Below are positions 53,828-61,409 of a stretch of DNA of 64,000 nucleotides, piece after piece. The stretch is taken from assembly GCA_900542825.1 (NCBI GenBank), contig UQOY01000010.1, positions 13,186-77,185 of the forward strand. The letters are read 5' to 3'. Origin of the DNA: an uncultured Collinsella sp. (lineage in GTDB: Bacteria; Actinomycetota; Coriobacteriia; Coriobacteriales; Coriobacteriaceae). The notes beneath the pieces are model-generated. The model was not told where the DNA came from and did not search any database. It saw nothing but the letters and a program-made list of their open reading frames with translations. A program made the position numbers and the translations under genes. Within the stretch, counting starts at the first letter, position 1; the number at the start of each line of letters is the position of its first letter.

Positions 53828-55330
53828 ATGAAAGATGAGACGATGGGCCAAGAGGATGCGGCCCAAGATGCAGAGGCATGCGCTGAGGCCCTGGAGAGCC
53901 TAGACCAGATCGCGCTGGCCGAGATTGCGTTTGACGATTCGAGCGTCGATGTGCAGGATGAGCCGGAAATCGAGGCGCAGCCCGATGATCAGGATGCAAA
54001 AGACGATGGCGCCGCGCCCACCGAAGACGAGGCGGGGCACGAGGAATCCGAATGTGAGGCCGACGACCAGACCGAATCCGATACGAGCGAGGAAACCATC
54101 TTGCTCGACAGCTTACCGGCCGAGGATTCGCTGACCCGCGAGCTCCCCGGCCTAGGTTCTGCTCCTGTCGTCGATGAGACCATCGCCATGGGCGATATTC
54201 CCCTGCCGTCCGTTCCCTCGGCACGCGAAGCCGAGGTCCGCCATCGCAAGATGTCGCCAAAGCGCCGCAATCTGATGGTCGCCGGCGTCGTGGCCGTCGC
54301 GCTTGTCGCCGGCGGTGCAGGCTATGCTGCCTGGAACGGATATCAGCAAGAGCAGGCTGCCGCTGTCGCCGCCAATGCCCACACGATGATGTCGGTGCAG
54401 ATTGGCGTGCATGCCGCGGGCCTCGACTGCTCAACTGGCTCCAAGATTCCCGTGCAGGTGAGCGGGCAGGATTCCGACGGTTCTTCCGTGAGCGAAACGC
54501 TCTACGTTGACGAGCACGGTCGCGGCATTAAGCTGCTGCCCGGCGATTACACGCTCTCCATTGCCGCCTCCCCCATCGCGGCCGACGGCACCATCTACAC
54601 CGTCCCGACCACCAAGGCGCAGGTCGCCATTAAGAGAGATGGGCAGGATTTGAGTGCCCAGGCAACCTTTAAGCTCAAGGTGCCTTCGGCCGACACGGTG
54701 ACTGACGACCAGATCGATGCCGCCGCCAAGTATGCCGAGGAAGGTGGGGTGAATTCCGCCGCGGTCGCAAAGGTACTCCAGCAGGCGGCAACCGCGCGAC
54801 GCGACGCCGCGACCAACGCCGTGAGCTCCCGCAAGGCGCAGGCGGCCCGCGACGCCGATGCTCGACATAAGGCGACGGATCTGTATCAGCTCGATATTCC
54901 CGTTGAGTGGTACGGCAAAGTCGCGACTTGGCAAAACGGCAGCACGCTGTGCATATATCTTGCCGGCGACACGAACACGCCGCTTGTGACGCTTGTCACG
55001 GTGCGCGACGGCGAGAGCTTTACGCCCGATGAGGGCGACGCGGTTTTGGGTGCGGCAAACCTCGGCAACGGCTACACCGTCTACGCCAGCGGCCCCGTTT
55101 ATCCGTATGTGGTGCCCCAGACCATCAACGGACGCACGCAAGACCCCGTGTCGACCTACCCCATGGACACTGCAGTTGAGCTTGTCGAACTTACGACCGG
55201 CAACCGCTATACCTATAGCCAGATCAAAAACGTGCTGGTCGGTAAAGACGGTAAGGCAGACGCCGCGACCAAACTCGAGACCGACTACCTCGCCCAGATT
55301 CTGATGCCGAGCATCAAGGCCCAGGACTAG
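53828..55330 (+). CDS. Acidic single-pass membrane protein of unknown function
   Basis: 500 residues, not recognised. The first ~130 residues are strongly acidic (Asp/Glu-rich, low complexity), and a short basic stretch (RHRKMSPKRRN) leads into one membrane span near 150-172. The extracytoplasmic part has about 325 residues: an Ig-like first half containing YVDEHGRGIKLLPGDYTLS, an Ala-rich helical stretch (about 290-355), and a final domain with the segment VEWYGKVATWQNGSTLCIYL. A GGGGGA site sits 5 nt before ATG. The frame extends upstream to 53648 across a terminator, which is not credible. Topology resembles anti-sigma or wall-associated proteins, but no catalytic motif is visible. Confidence 0.75.
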   Translation: MKDETMGQEDAAQDAEACAEALESLDQIALAEIAFDDSSVDVQDEPEIEAQPDDQDAKDDGAAPTEDEAGHEESECEADDQTESDTSEETILLDSLPAEDSLTRELPGLGSAPVVDETIAMGDIPLPSVPSAREAEVRHRKMSPKRRNLMVAGVVAVALVAGGAGYAAWNGYQQEQAAAVAANAHTMMSVQIGVHAAGLDCSTGSKIPVQVSGQDSDGSSVSETLYVDEHGRGIKLLPGDYTLSIAASPIAADGTIYTVPTTKAQVAIKRDGQDLSAQATFKLKVPSADTVTDDQIDAAAKYAEEGGVNSAAVAKVLQQAATARRDAATNAVSSRKAQAARDADARHKATDLYQLDIPVEWYGKVATWQNGSTLCIYLAGDTNTPLVTLVTVRDGESFTPDEGDAVLGAANLGNGYTVYASGPVYPYVVPQTINGRTQDPVSTYPMDTAVELVELTTGNRYTYSQIKNVLVGKDGKADAATKLETDYLAQILMPSIKAQD

Positions 55331-55371
55331 CCGGCCCAAAGACAGCCGCCCAACACCCACATCCCTAACGC

Positions 55372-55438
55372 AGTTGCGGTGAAATAGGGACTGTTTTTGC
55401 TGGTCAAACCGCAAAACAGGCCCTATTTCACCGCAACT
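55372..55438. terminator. Bidirectional hairpin between convergent genes
   Basis: 18-bp perfect arms (55372-55389, 55421-55438) with an inner CTGTTTT/AAAACAG pair. It lies between the stop codons of two converging genes (55330 and 55463) and resembles the other long intergenic palindromes of this window. Confidence 0.75.
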
Positions 55439-55462
55439 TATTAGTGGCCTTTTGGGTGGCAC

Positions 55463-55657
55463 TCAGCGCCACGGATCGGCTTCGAACAGCGGCTCGCGCT
55501 CGGGACGGCGGTCGTTGTAGGGATCGTAGCCGTCGTCGTCCTCGTTCTCGGCACGGATGTAGGGGTCGCGCGGCTTGGGTGCCGGCTTAGGCGCAGGCTT
55601 GGGCGCGGCGGGTGCGGCATCGGTCGCCGGCGCATTCGTCTTGTTCTTGTCTATCAT
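55463..55657 (-). CDS. Small Pro/Ala-rich acidic protein
   Basis: 64 residues, unknown. The N-terminal third is Ala/Pro/Lys-rich with KPAPKP repeats. The C-terminal half is acidic and aromatic (ENEDDDGYDPYNDRRPE), ending FEADPWR. AAGGAG lies 8 nt before the ATG at 55657; upstream in-frame ATGs at 55663 and 55675 are less well placed. No membrane span. It is between the hairpin at 55372 and the clpB terminator. It seems real because of the ribosome site and the non-random composition, but it could also be a spacer frame. Confidence 0.55.
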   Translation of the reverse strand: MIDKNKTNAPATDAAPAAPKPAPKPAPKPRDPYIRAENEDDDGYDPYNDRRPEREPLFEADPWR

Positions 55658-55705
55658 CTGCATAGCTCCTTGCATCGCATCCGTTCAGCATCATCGATTG
55701 TCGCA

Positions 55706-55744
55706 CGAAAAAGGGCGGCGGACCCAATTGGATCCGCCGCCCTT
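55706..55744 (-). terminator. Intrinsic terminator of clpB
   Basis: 12-bp perfect arms AAGGGCGGCGGA / TCCGCCGCCCTT (55711-55722, 55733-55744), with minus-strand tail TTTTTCG. Confidence 0.9.
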
Positions 55745-55788
55745 GGCGTTTAGAGACGGCTGGTAGATTTTAAGGCATAGCCCAAAAT

Positions 55789-58416
55789 CTACTCGGCGTC
55801 GGGGACCTCGTAGGTGGCCGCCGGCGTGTTGTCGCACACGACGGTAAAGCCGCCGTCCTTGTCGACATCGACCGTCACCTGATCGCCCTCGCGCACCGTG
55901 CCGTCGATGATAGCGGCGGCGATGGCATCCACGACCTCGCGCTGCACCAGACGCTTGAGCGGACGGGCACCGAACACGGGGTCCAGGCCACCCACGGCGA
56001 GCATCTGCTTGGCCGCCGGGGTGATGGCAAGCGTCATGCGCTCCTTGGCCAGGCGCGCGCGGACGTCGGCAAGCTGGATGTCGACGATCTTTTCGATCTG
56101 CGCCATACCGAGCGGATGGAACACCACGATATCGTCGATACGGTTGAGGAACTCGGGGCGGAAGGTTTGAGCCATGGCCGCGTCGACCTGATGGCGCATC
56201 TCCTCCTCGTCCTTGCCGGAAAGCTCGGCGATGGCCTTGGAGCCCACGTTGCTCGTCATGATGATGATCGTGTTCTTGAAGGACACCTGGCGACCCTGGC
56301 CATCGGTCAGGCGACCGTCGTCGAGCACCTGCAGCAGCACGTTGAAGACATCCGGATGGGCCTTCTCCATCTCGTCGAGCAAAATCACCGAGTACGGACG
56401 ACGGCGCACGGCCTCGGTGAGCTGGCCGCCCTCGTCGTAGCCCACATATCCCGGGGGCGCACCGATCAGACGCTGGACGCTGAACTTCTCCATGTACTCG
56501 GACATGTCGATACGCACGAGCGCACGCTCGTCATCGAACAGGCACTCGGCCAGCGCCTTGGCGAGCTCGGTCTTGCCCACGCCGGTGGGGCCCAGGAAGA
56601 AGAAGCTGCCGATGGGCTTGTCCGGATCGGAGAGGCCCGCACGGCTGCGACGCACGGCCGCGGCCACGGCGGAGACGGCCTCGTCCTGGCCGATGACGCG
56701 CTTATGCAGCTCACCCTCCAAGCCCTTCAGCTTGTCGAGCTCGCCCTGCATCATCTTGGACACGGGCACGCCGGTCCAGGCACTCACGACCTCGGCGATC
56801 TCATCGGAGGTCACCTGTTCGTTGAGGCCCTCGCCGTCCTGCTGCTTTTGCGCCTCGAGCGCAGCCTCGGAATCCTGAATCTGCTGCTGCAGACCCGGAA
56901 TCACGGAGTAGCGCAGCTCGGACGCACGGCCCAGGTCGCCGTTGCGCGTCGCGCGCTCCTCTTCGCTCTTGGCCTCGTCGAGCTGGCCCTTAAGCTCCTG
57001 CACGTGGTCGATGGCGTTCTTCTGGTTGAGCCAGCCGGCCTTTTGCACGTTGAGCTTTTCCTGGACCTCGGCAATCTCTTGGCGCAGGGCCTCCAGACGC
57101 TCCTTGGAGGCGTCGTCGGTCTCCTTCATGAGCGCCTGCTCCTCGATCTGCAGCTGGGTGAGCTGACGCGTGGTGGCGTCGATCTCGACCGGCATGCTAT
57201 CGAGCTCCATGCGCAGGCGGCTTGCCGCCTCATCGACCAGGTCGATGGCCTTATCGGGCAGGAAGCGGTCGGCGATGTAGCGATCGGAGAGGTCGGCAGC
57301 TGCCACGAGCGCGCTATCGGTGATGTGCACGCCGTGGAAGATCTCGTACTTCTCCTTGAGGCCACGCAGGATCGAGATGGTGTCCTCGACGGTAGGCTCG
57401 CTCACCATAACGGTCTGGAAACGACGGGCGAGCGCCGCGTCCTTCTCGATGTACTTGCGGTATTCGTCAAGCGTAGTCGCACCGATCGCATGCAGGTCGC
57501 CACGGGCGAGCGCCGGCTTGAGGATGTTGCCGGCGTCCATGGAGCCCTCGGTGGCACCCGCGCCCACGATGGTGTGGAGCTCATCGATGAACAGGATGAC
57601 CTTGCCCTCGGACTTTTGCACTTCTTTGAGCACGGCCTTTAAGCGGTCCTCGAACTCGCCGCGGTACTTGGCACCGGCGACCAGCGCGCTCATGTCGAGC
57701 TCGATGAGGTCGCGATCGCGCAGCGTGCTCGGCACGTCGCCGGCCACGATACGCTGGGCGATGCCCTCGACGATGGCCGTCTTGCCGACGCCCGGCTCAC
57801 CGATGAGCACGGGGTTGTTCTTGGTGCGACGGGACAGGACCTGGATGGTACGACGGATCTCATCGGTACGGCCGATGACCGGGTCGAGCTTGCCGGCGCG
57901 GGCAAGGTCGCAGATGTTGCGTCCGTACTGCTCCAGCGCCTCAAACTGGGTCTTGTCCTCGGCAGACGTCACGCGGTCATCGCCACGCAGCTCCTCGTAG
58001 ACCTGCTCGATGCGCTCCTTGGTCACGCCGGCATCGCGCAGTACACGACCAGCCTCGCCCTTGTCCTCGGCAAGTGCCATCAGCAGATGCTCGGTCACCA
58101 CAAAGCTGTCGCCCATCTTGGTAGCCTTCTTTTCGGCCTTCTCGATGACGCGGACGAGCTCATTGGAAAGACCCATCTGCTGACCCTCGCCCGAAACCTT
58201 GGGCGCATGGTCGATGGCATCTTGCGTGGAGCGTGCGAGCTGGGCCGGTTCGGCGCCGATGCGCTCGATGATCACGGAGATATTGCGCTCGCCGGCACCG
58301 AGCAGGGCAGACAGCAGGTGAATCGGCTCCACCGCGCCGGCCTGCGCATCGGCAGCCGTGCTCATGGCGGTCTGCAGCGCCTCGCGCGACGTCATTGCTA
58401 GCTTATCGATTCTCAT
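55789..58416 (-). CDS. clpB: ATP-dependent disaggregase ClpB
   Basis: 875 residues, full length. It pulls polypeptides out of aggregates together with DnaK. N-terminal repeat domain (1-145); first AAA+ module with Walker A GEPGVGKTA near 206; coiled M-domain (about 410-530, with QLQIEEQALMKETDD); second AAA+ with GPTGVGKTELAKAL near 608 and GYDEGGQLTEAVRR. No ClpP-binding loop is evident, as expected. Start ATG 58416 has AGAGGTGA 6-13 nt upstream. It stands alone with its own terminator. No CIRCE, HAIR or CtsR box was found upstream by eye; instead a palindrome array occupies 58595-58809. Confidence 0.97.
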   Translation of the reverse strand: MRIDKLAMTSREALQTAMSTAADAQAGAVEPIHLLSALLGAGERNISVIIERIGAEPAQLARSTQDAIDHAPKVSGEGQQMGLSNELVRVIEKAEKKATKMGDSFVVTEHLLMALAEDKGEAGRVLRDAGVTKERIEQVYEELRGDDRVTSAEDKTQFEALEQYGRNICDLARAGKLDPVIGRTDEIRRTIQVLSRRTKNNPVLIGEPGVGKTAIVEGIAQRIVAGDVPSTLRDRDLIELDMSALVAGAKYRGEFEDRLKAVLKEVQKSEGKVILFIDELHTIVGAGATEGSMDAGNILKPALARGDLHAIGATTLDEYRKYIEKDAALARRFQTVMVSEPTVEDTISILRGLKEKYEIFHGVHITDSALVAAADLSDRYIADRFLPDKAIDLVDEAASRLRMELDSMPVEIDATTRQLTQLQIEEQALMKETDDASKERLEALRQEIAEVQEKLNVQKAGWLNQKNAIDHVQELKGQLDEAKSEEERATRNGDLGRASELRYSVIPGLQQQIQDSEAALEAQKQQDGEGLNEQVTSDEIAEVVSAWTGVPVSKMMQGELDKLKGLEGELHKRVIGQDEAVSAVAAAVRRSRAGLSDPDKPIGSFFFLGPTGVGKTELAKALAECLFDDERALVRIDMSEYMEKFSVQRLIGAPPGYVGYDEGGQLTEAVRRRPYSVILLDEMEKAHPDVFNVLLQVLDDGRLTDGQGRQVSFKNTIIIMTSNVGSKAIAELSGKDEEEMRHQVDAAMAQTFRPEFLNRIDDIVVFHPLGMAQIEKIVDIQLADVRARLAKERMTLAITPAAKQMLAVGGLDPVFGARPLKRLVQREVVDAIAAAIIDGTVREGDQVTVDVDKDGGFTVVCDNTPAATYEVPDAE

Positions 58417-58594
58417 GGAATCACCTCTCTTGGGGCGGCCGCCCTACGGGGCGGCTTCACGTTGTTCGAGAAGTATTGTTGCCAGCTTTGTACGATCTTA
58501 TACACAAATCTAAGTCTCTATATATAAGATTTTCTGAGTGATTGAGGGATAGGGGGCAGGCGCGCTCACCAGCTGCGGCCTCATCCCTTTACTA

Positions 58595-58809
58595 TCTCAA
58601 TCTGTAACATCTAGCGACTGTTTATGGCTCCAGATGTTACAGATCGAGATGAAATGACCAGCGGCAACCGTTTGTCTCAATCCGTAACATCTACTCGGCA
58701 AATTAGGGTCTAACTGTTACAAATCGAGACGAACGAAGACACCTGAGTCGAAAATCTAAATCTGTAACACCAGGCCCACTTTTAGCGGCCAAGATGTTAC
58801 AAATCGAGA
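58595..58809. repeat. Array of three 55-bp palindromes at 80-bp period
   Basis: Units 58595-58649, 58675-58729 and 58755-58809. Each has 18-nt arms (consensus TCTCAATCTGTAACATCT and its near complement AGATGTTACARATCGAGA) and a 19-nt variable loop; spacers are 25 nt. Unit starts are exactly 80 bases apart. It differs in sequence from the 62-bp family but follows the same design. Confidence 0.9.
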
Positions 58810-58819
58810 CAGACCGAAA

Positions 58820-58854
58820 ACCACCACAAAGAGGACAGGCACCTTTGTGGTGGT
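58820..58854. repeat. 35-bp hairpin element (12-11-12), copy 1
   Basis: Perfect arms ACCACCACAAAG / CTTTGTGGTGGT and the 11-nt loop AGGACAGGCAC. It begins 11 nt after the 80-bp array and ends 8 nt before the stop of the next minus-strand gene. Confidence 0.85.
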
Positions 58855-58862
58855 CGCGGTCT

Positions 58863-59534
58863 CTACTCCTTCGCCGAACCCGTACTTCCCGATTCGACGG
58901 TCCAGGGCATCTCATCCTCGAACAGCCATGTACGGGCAGACCCACTATCGCGTGCAGTCTGCGGGTCAGGCAAGCAGGTCTGTTTATAGGCATCTTGGAT
59001 ACACTGACCCATAAAATCGTTGAGCTCGGTCTGGTCGCCCTCCATGACATAGGCGACATCGCCGTCCAAGATGTAGATACCCGGCCCCTCATTGCCCTCG
59101 TAGCCAGGATCGTACGAAACATCACATAACTTGGCGCCATTCGCGGTGTCCAACTCGATGGACGAGTGGCATCCGCCAACCATGTCGTTCGCTTTTGCCC
59201 GATAGGACGCATATCCATACCAGCGCTTAAAGGTTTTGCCCTTGAGCAGCACGGACGCTCTGTCGATCAGACTAGAATCCGTGGTATAGCGCATAGCCCC
59301 AAGCTGAATACTTGGATAATTACTAATGCCCAGCGCAGCCGGTTGCTCATCAAAATCAACGGTAATGGTCTCGGGCTTGTCATCGCCGGTCAGGAGTTCG
59401 ACAGATTGAGTCACAGGCTTGACCACCGGCTCCGTCACCGCAGCAGGTAGAAATGCCATACCGACAGCGCCCGCGCCAACCACAGCGATCGCAAGCGCCA
59501 AGACAATCAATCCAATACGGGCAGAACGGCTCAC
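58863..59534 (-). CDS. Secreted or membrane-anchored protein of unknown function
   Basis: 223 residues. A short basic start (SRSARIG) and one hydrophobic span (about 7-30, LIVLALAIAVVGAGAVGMAF) anchor an extracytoplasmic domain of about 190 residues with four cysteines. No catalytic motif was recognised. The proposed GTG start at 59534 has GGGGTG 7 nt upstream; the frame continues to 59573 without a site. It is divergent from the gene at 59769, which has the same plan (one N-terminal span, ~190-residue outer domain, cysteines), so the two may be a functional pair. Both lie among 35-bp hairpin elements. Confidence 0.65.
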   Translation of the reverse strand: MSRSARIGLIVLALAIAVVGAGAVGMAFLPAAVTEPVVKPVTQSVELLTGDDKPETITVDFDEQPAALGISNYPSIQLGAMRYTTDSSLIDRASVLLKGKTFKRWYGYASYRAKANDMVGGCHSSIELDTANGAKLCDVSYDPGYEGNEGPGIYILDGDVAYVMEGDQTELNDFMGQCIQDAYKQTCLPDPQTARDSGSARTWLFEDEMPWTVESGSTGSAKE

Positions 59535-59623
59535 GGCAAAACACCCCACAATGCAAACCTTCGCCACCTGCACTAATGATACCGCCAGCTAACACTATTA
59601 CCAAAAGAAACCGCGCGCTCCTC

Positions 59624-59658
59624 ACCACCACAAAGGGGACAGGCACCTTTGTGGTGGT
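59624..59658. repeat. 35-bp hairpin element (12-11-12), copy 2
   Basis: Same arms as copy 1 (ACCACCACAAAG) with the loop GGGACAGGCAC, differing by one base. It lies in the divergent interval between two unknown genes, so it cannot serve as a terminator for either. Confidence 0.88.
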
Positions 59659-59768
59659 TTTCGACGCTAACGGTCGACCATCTCGCGCCATGAGATTAAA
59701 CTTGAATTGTTCTCTGAACATATCCATTTCTGCCTATCCTCAACAGATCTTTGTCTCGAGGAGCGCAT

Positions 59769-60437
59769 ATGAAGCCGCCTCATTCCACCGGTCGCAACGT
59801 CATCGCCATTCTCGCTGTACCCATCGTGATGCTCTTCCTTATCGCCATCACGCCCTTTTCCCTTGGTATCGCCTCGCCCTTCGATTTATGCGGAATGGTC
59901 GACGCCGGCTCGCGTGCCACCTCGCTCTCCTTTATCTATCGCGGCGTGTTCTACGAAGATGCAATTCCCACCGGAATTTGGCGGTCAAAGTTACCGCTGC
60001 TCGGAACGATTGATGGATGCTTCCCCCATTTCAGCCTTGAACCTCAGACGATGAATTATTTGATCGACGACCAGCCCCTCGACTCCATCACCCTCGCCTA
60101 CGACTATGCTCCAAACACCGATGAGTGCCACATGAACCAAGTCCTCGACAAGCTACTTGGGCAGTGCGGGCTCACCGAGGAGGCCGGTCGAACCATCGAT
60201 AGCGACCAGCAATTAAAGCGAACAGAACTCCGCCGTGTCGGAAAAATCAAAGGTCGAAGTGGGGCCGCCTACTGGCAGGCCTGGGCAATACGCGACAAGA
60301 GCGAATTCGGGCACAGCACCTATACGGTCACCGTCTACACCAAAGACGGAATCGGGGACAATATTGACGATTTCGCGTCATCCAAACTCGGCATCCCCAA
60401 AACAACCAAGACTCCCGGCCTGGACGAAATCCTGTAA
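59769..60437 (+). CDS. Membrane-anchored protein of unknown function
   Basis: 222 residues. One hydrophobic span at about 11-30 (IAILAVPIVMLFLIAITPF) and an extracytoplasmic domain of about 185 residues with several cysteines. Not recognised. GAGGAG 6 nt before ATG 59769 fixes the start; a TTG at 59751 lacks a site. It resembles the divergent gene at 58863 in size and layout, but I see no clear shared motif. No terminator with a T-run follows; a 35-bp hairpin lies at 60479. Confidence 0.65.
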   Translation: MKPPHSTGRNVIAILAVPIVMLFLIAITPFSLGIASPFDLCGMVDAGSRATSLSFIYRGVFYEDAIPTGIWRSKLPLLGTIDGCFPHFSLEPQTMNYLIDDQPLDSITLAYDYAPNTDECHMNQVLDKLLGQCGLTEEAGRTIDSDQQLKRTELRRVGKIKGRSGAAYWQAWAIRDKSEFGHSTYTVTVYTKDGIGDNIDDFASSKLGIPKTTKTPGLDEIL

Positions 60438-60478
60438 AGGCGCTCATTGGAATGTCGCTCAACGGGCGCGCTCGCCTC

Positions 60479-60513
60479 ACCACCGCGAAGGAAACGAATA
60501 TCTTTGCGGTGGT
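60479..60513. repeat. 35-bp hairpin element (12-11-12), copy 3
   Basis: Arms ACCACCGCGAAG / CTTTGCGGTGGT (one mismatch) with a different 11-nt loop (GAAACGAATAT). Sits between a plus-strand gene and the hicB stop codon. Confidence 0.75.
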
Positions 60514-60514
60514 T

Positions 60515-60844
60515 CTACAACGCCGCGGCGATTGCTTCAGTCACAAACTTATTGAGCGACTCGCCCTTCTTGGCAGCTGCCAATGCCGCCTGCTTGTGAA
60601 GCTCAGAGCCTGTCCTTACGTTGAACGAGCCCTTAAAAGCCCGTTCGGGTTCCTTGCCCTTCTCGGCGCAAAACTCGAGGTAATCGTCGACAGCTTCGTG
60701 GAAGCACTGCTCCACTTCAACAACCGTAGAGCCCTCAAACACGATTGCGTCCTTAATGCCTGCGACCATTCCGGTTAACATGTGCTGCTCGGCATCGAAC
60801 TCGACCGGGGCAAAATACCCTTTATATGCTAAAACGTTACTCAT
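60515..60844 (-). CDS. hicB: HicB-family antitoxin
   Basis: 109 residues. The N-terminal partly degraded RNase-H-like fold (YKGYFAPVEFDAEQHMLTGM, then VVEVEQCFHEAVDDYLEFC) binds the toxin. The C-terminal ribbon-helix-helix (SFNVRTGSELHKQAALAAAK, then LNKFVTEAIAAAL) binds DNA. It overlaps hicA by 8 nt (ATGAGTAA), so toxin is translated first and the antitoxin start is coupled. The ATG at 60844 is used; an upstream ATG at 60877 would extend into hicA. Confidence 0.9.
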   Translation of the reverse strand: MSNVLAYKGYFAPVEFDAEQHMLTGMVAGIKDAIVFEGSTVVEVEQCFHEAVDDYLEFCAEKGKEPERAFKGSFNVRTGSELHKQAALAAAKKGESLNKFVTEAIAAAL

Positions 60845-61100
60845 GGTTGCCCCCAGCGTCCTGTAGAAATCGGACAATGTTTCGAATGGTGCCCGCCGTT
60901 AATTCATCAGATGGATGAGGTGCGTGCATCACGAATATTCTGCCGTCCGATGGCCTGTAAAAGCGAATGCGCGATCCGGATGTTCTGCCCTTGGTGTCCA
61001 TCTCAAAACCATATGACGCCATAACTTTAAGAAAGTCGGCAAATCTATACGTCGAAGGGCAGCTAAGCAGTTGAGCGATGAGTTTATCGGCCCGTGTCAT
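60837..61100 (-). CDS. hicA: HicA-family mRNA-interferase toxin
   Basis: 87 residues, a double-stranded RNA-binding-like fold. Recognised by GSRIRFYRP and HAPHPSDELTAGTIRNIV, the second half typical of HicA (HPxxEL...). The histidine usually found after GS in model HicA proteins is an arginine here; H59 and H62 in HAPH remain. This pattern occurs in a HicA subfamily, so the toxin is not necessarily inactive. First gene of the pair; the likely operator is at 61116-61136. The start ATG has no strong ribosome site (GAGATCGAG). Confidence 0.88.
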   Translation of the reverse strand: MTRADKLIAQLLSCPSTYRFADFLKVMASYGFEMDTKGRTSGSRIRFYRPSDGRIFVMHAPHPSDELTAGTIRNIVRFLQDAGGNHE

Positions 61101-61115
61101 CTCGATCTCACATTC

Positions 61116-61136
61116 TGCAACTATATTTTAGTTGCA
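61116..61136. promoter_or_regulatory. Candidate HicB operator
   Basis: Perfect 8-bp inverted repeat TGCAACTA-N5-TAGTTGCA, 16 nt upstream of hicA. The AT centre could be the -10 region. Two direct copies of TATAGAAC lie further up (61164-61171, 61181-61188). Confidence 0.6.
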
Positions 61137-61198
61137 ATTTAGCGCTGATGCAAACACCATCACTATAGAACATATGTACGTATAGAACAACTGTTCGA

Positions 61199-61233
61199 AC
61201 CACAACAAAGGTGTCTGTCCCCTACGTTGTGGT
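61199..61233. repeat. 35-bp hairpin element (12-11-12), copy 4, inverted loop
   Basis: Arms ACCACAACAAAG / CTACGTTGTGGT (imperfect) with loop GTGTCTGTCCC, the reverse complement of GGGACAGACAC, so this copy lies in the opposite orientation to copies 1 and 2. It is upstream of hicA and beyond the aconitase terminator. Confidence 0.7.
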
Positions 61234-61240
61234 TTTCAAC

Positions 61241-61271
61241 AAAAAGAAGCCGCCCCATTAACAGAGGCGGC
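61241..61271 (-). terminator. Intrinsic terminator of the aconitase gene
   Basis: 6-bp stem GCCGCC/GGCGGC (61249-61254, 61266-61271), with the minus-strand tail TTCTTTTTG. Confidence 0.8.
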
Positions 61272-61326
61272 ATCAAGCAAGTCTATTCATTAGCGTCCCT
61301 CAAGACCCAACGAGAACGTCGCGGTA

Positions 61327-61398
61327 GCCCCGGCCACACCTGTCCCTCGGGCGACCCTCGCGAAGCGCGTGAGCACGAGGGAAAGGTGTGGCCGGGGC
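61327..61398. repeat. 72-bp palindrome behind the aconitase gene
   Basis: 14-bp perfect outer arms (61327-61340, 61385-61398) and an inner CCCTCG/CGAGGG pair. It starts 11 nt past the aconitase stop. It contains the phrase ACCTGTCCCTCG, similar in style to the other GTCCC-containing elements. Confidence 0.8.
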
Positions 61399-61409
61399 GT
61401 ACAGCAGAG

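Noticed and set aside
58417..58594. CIRCE, HAIR or CtsR heat-shock operator for clpB
   Set aside because: Looked for the known inverted and direct repeat patterns by eye; none matched. The palindromes further upstream have a different sequence and repeat in tandem.
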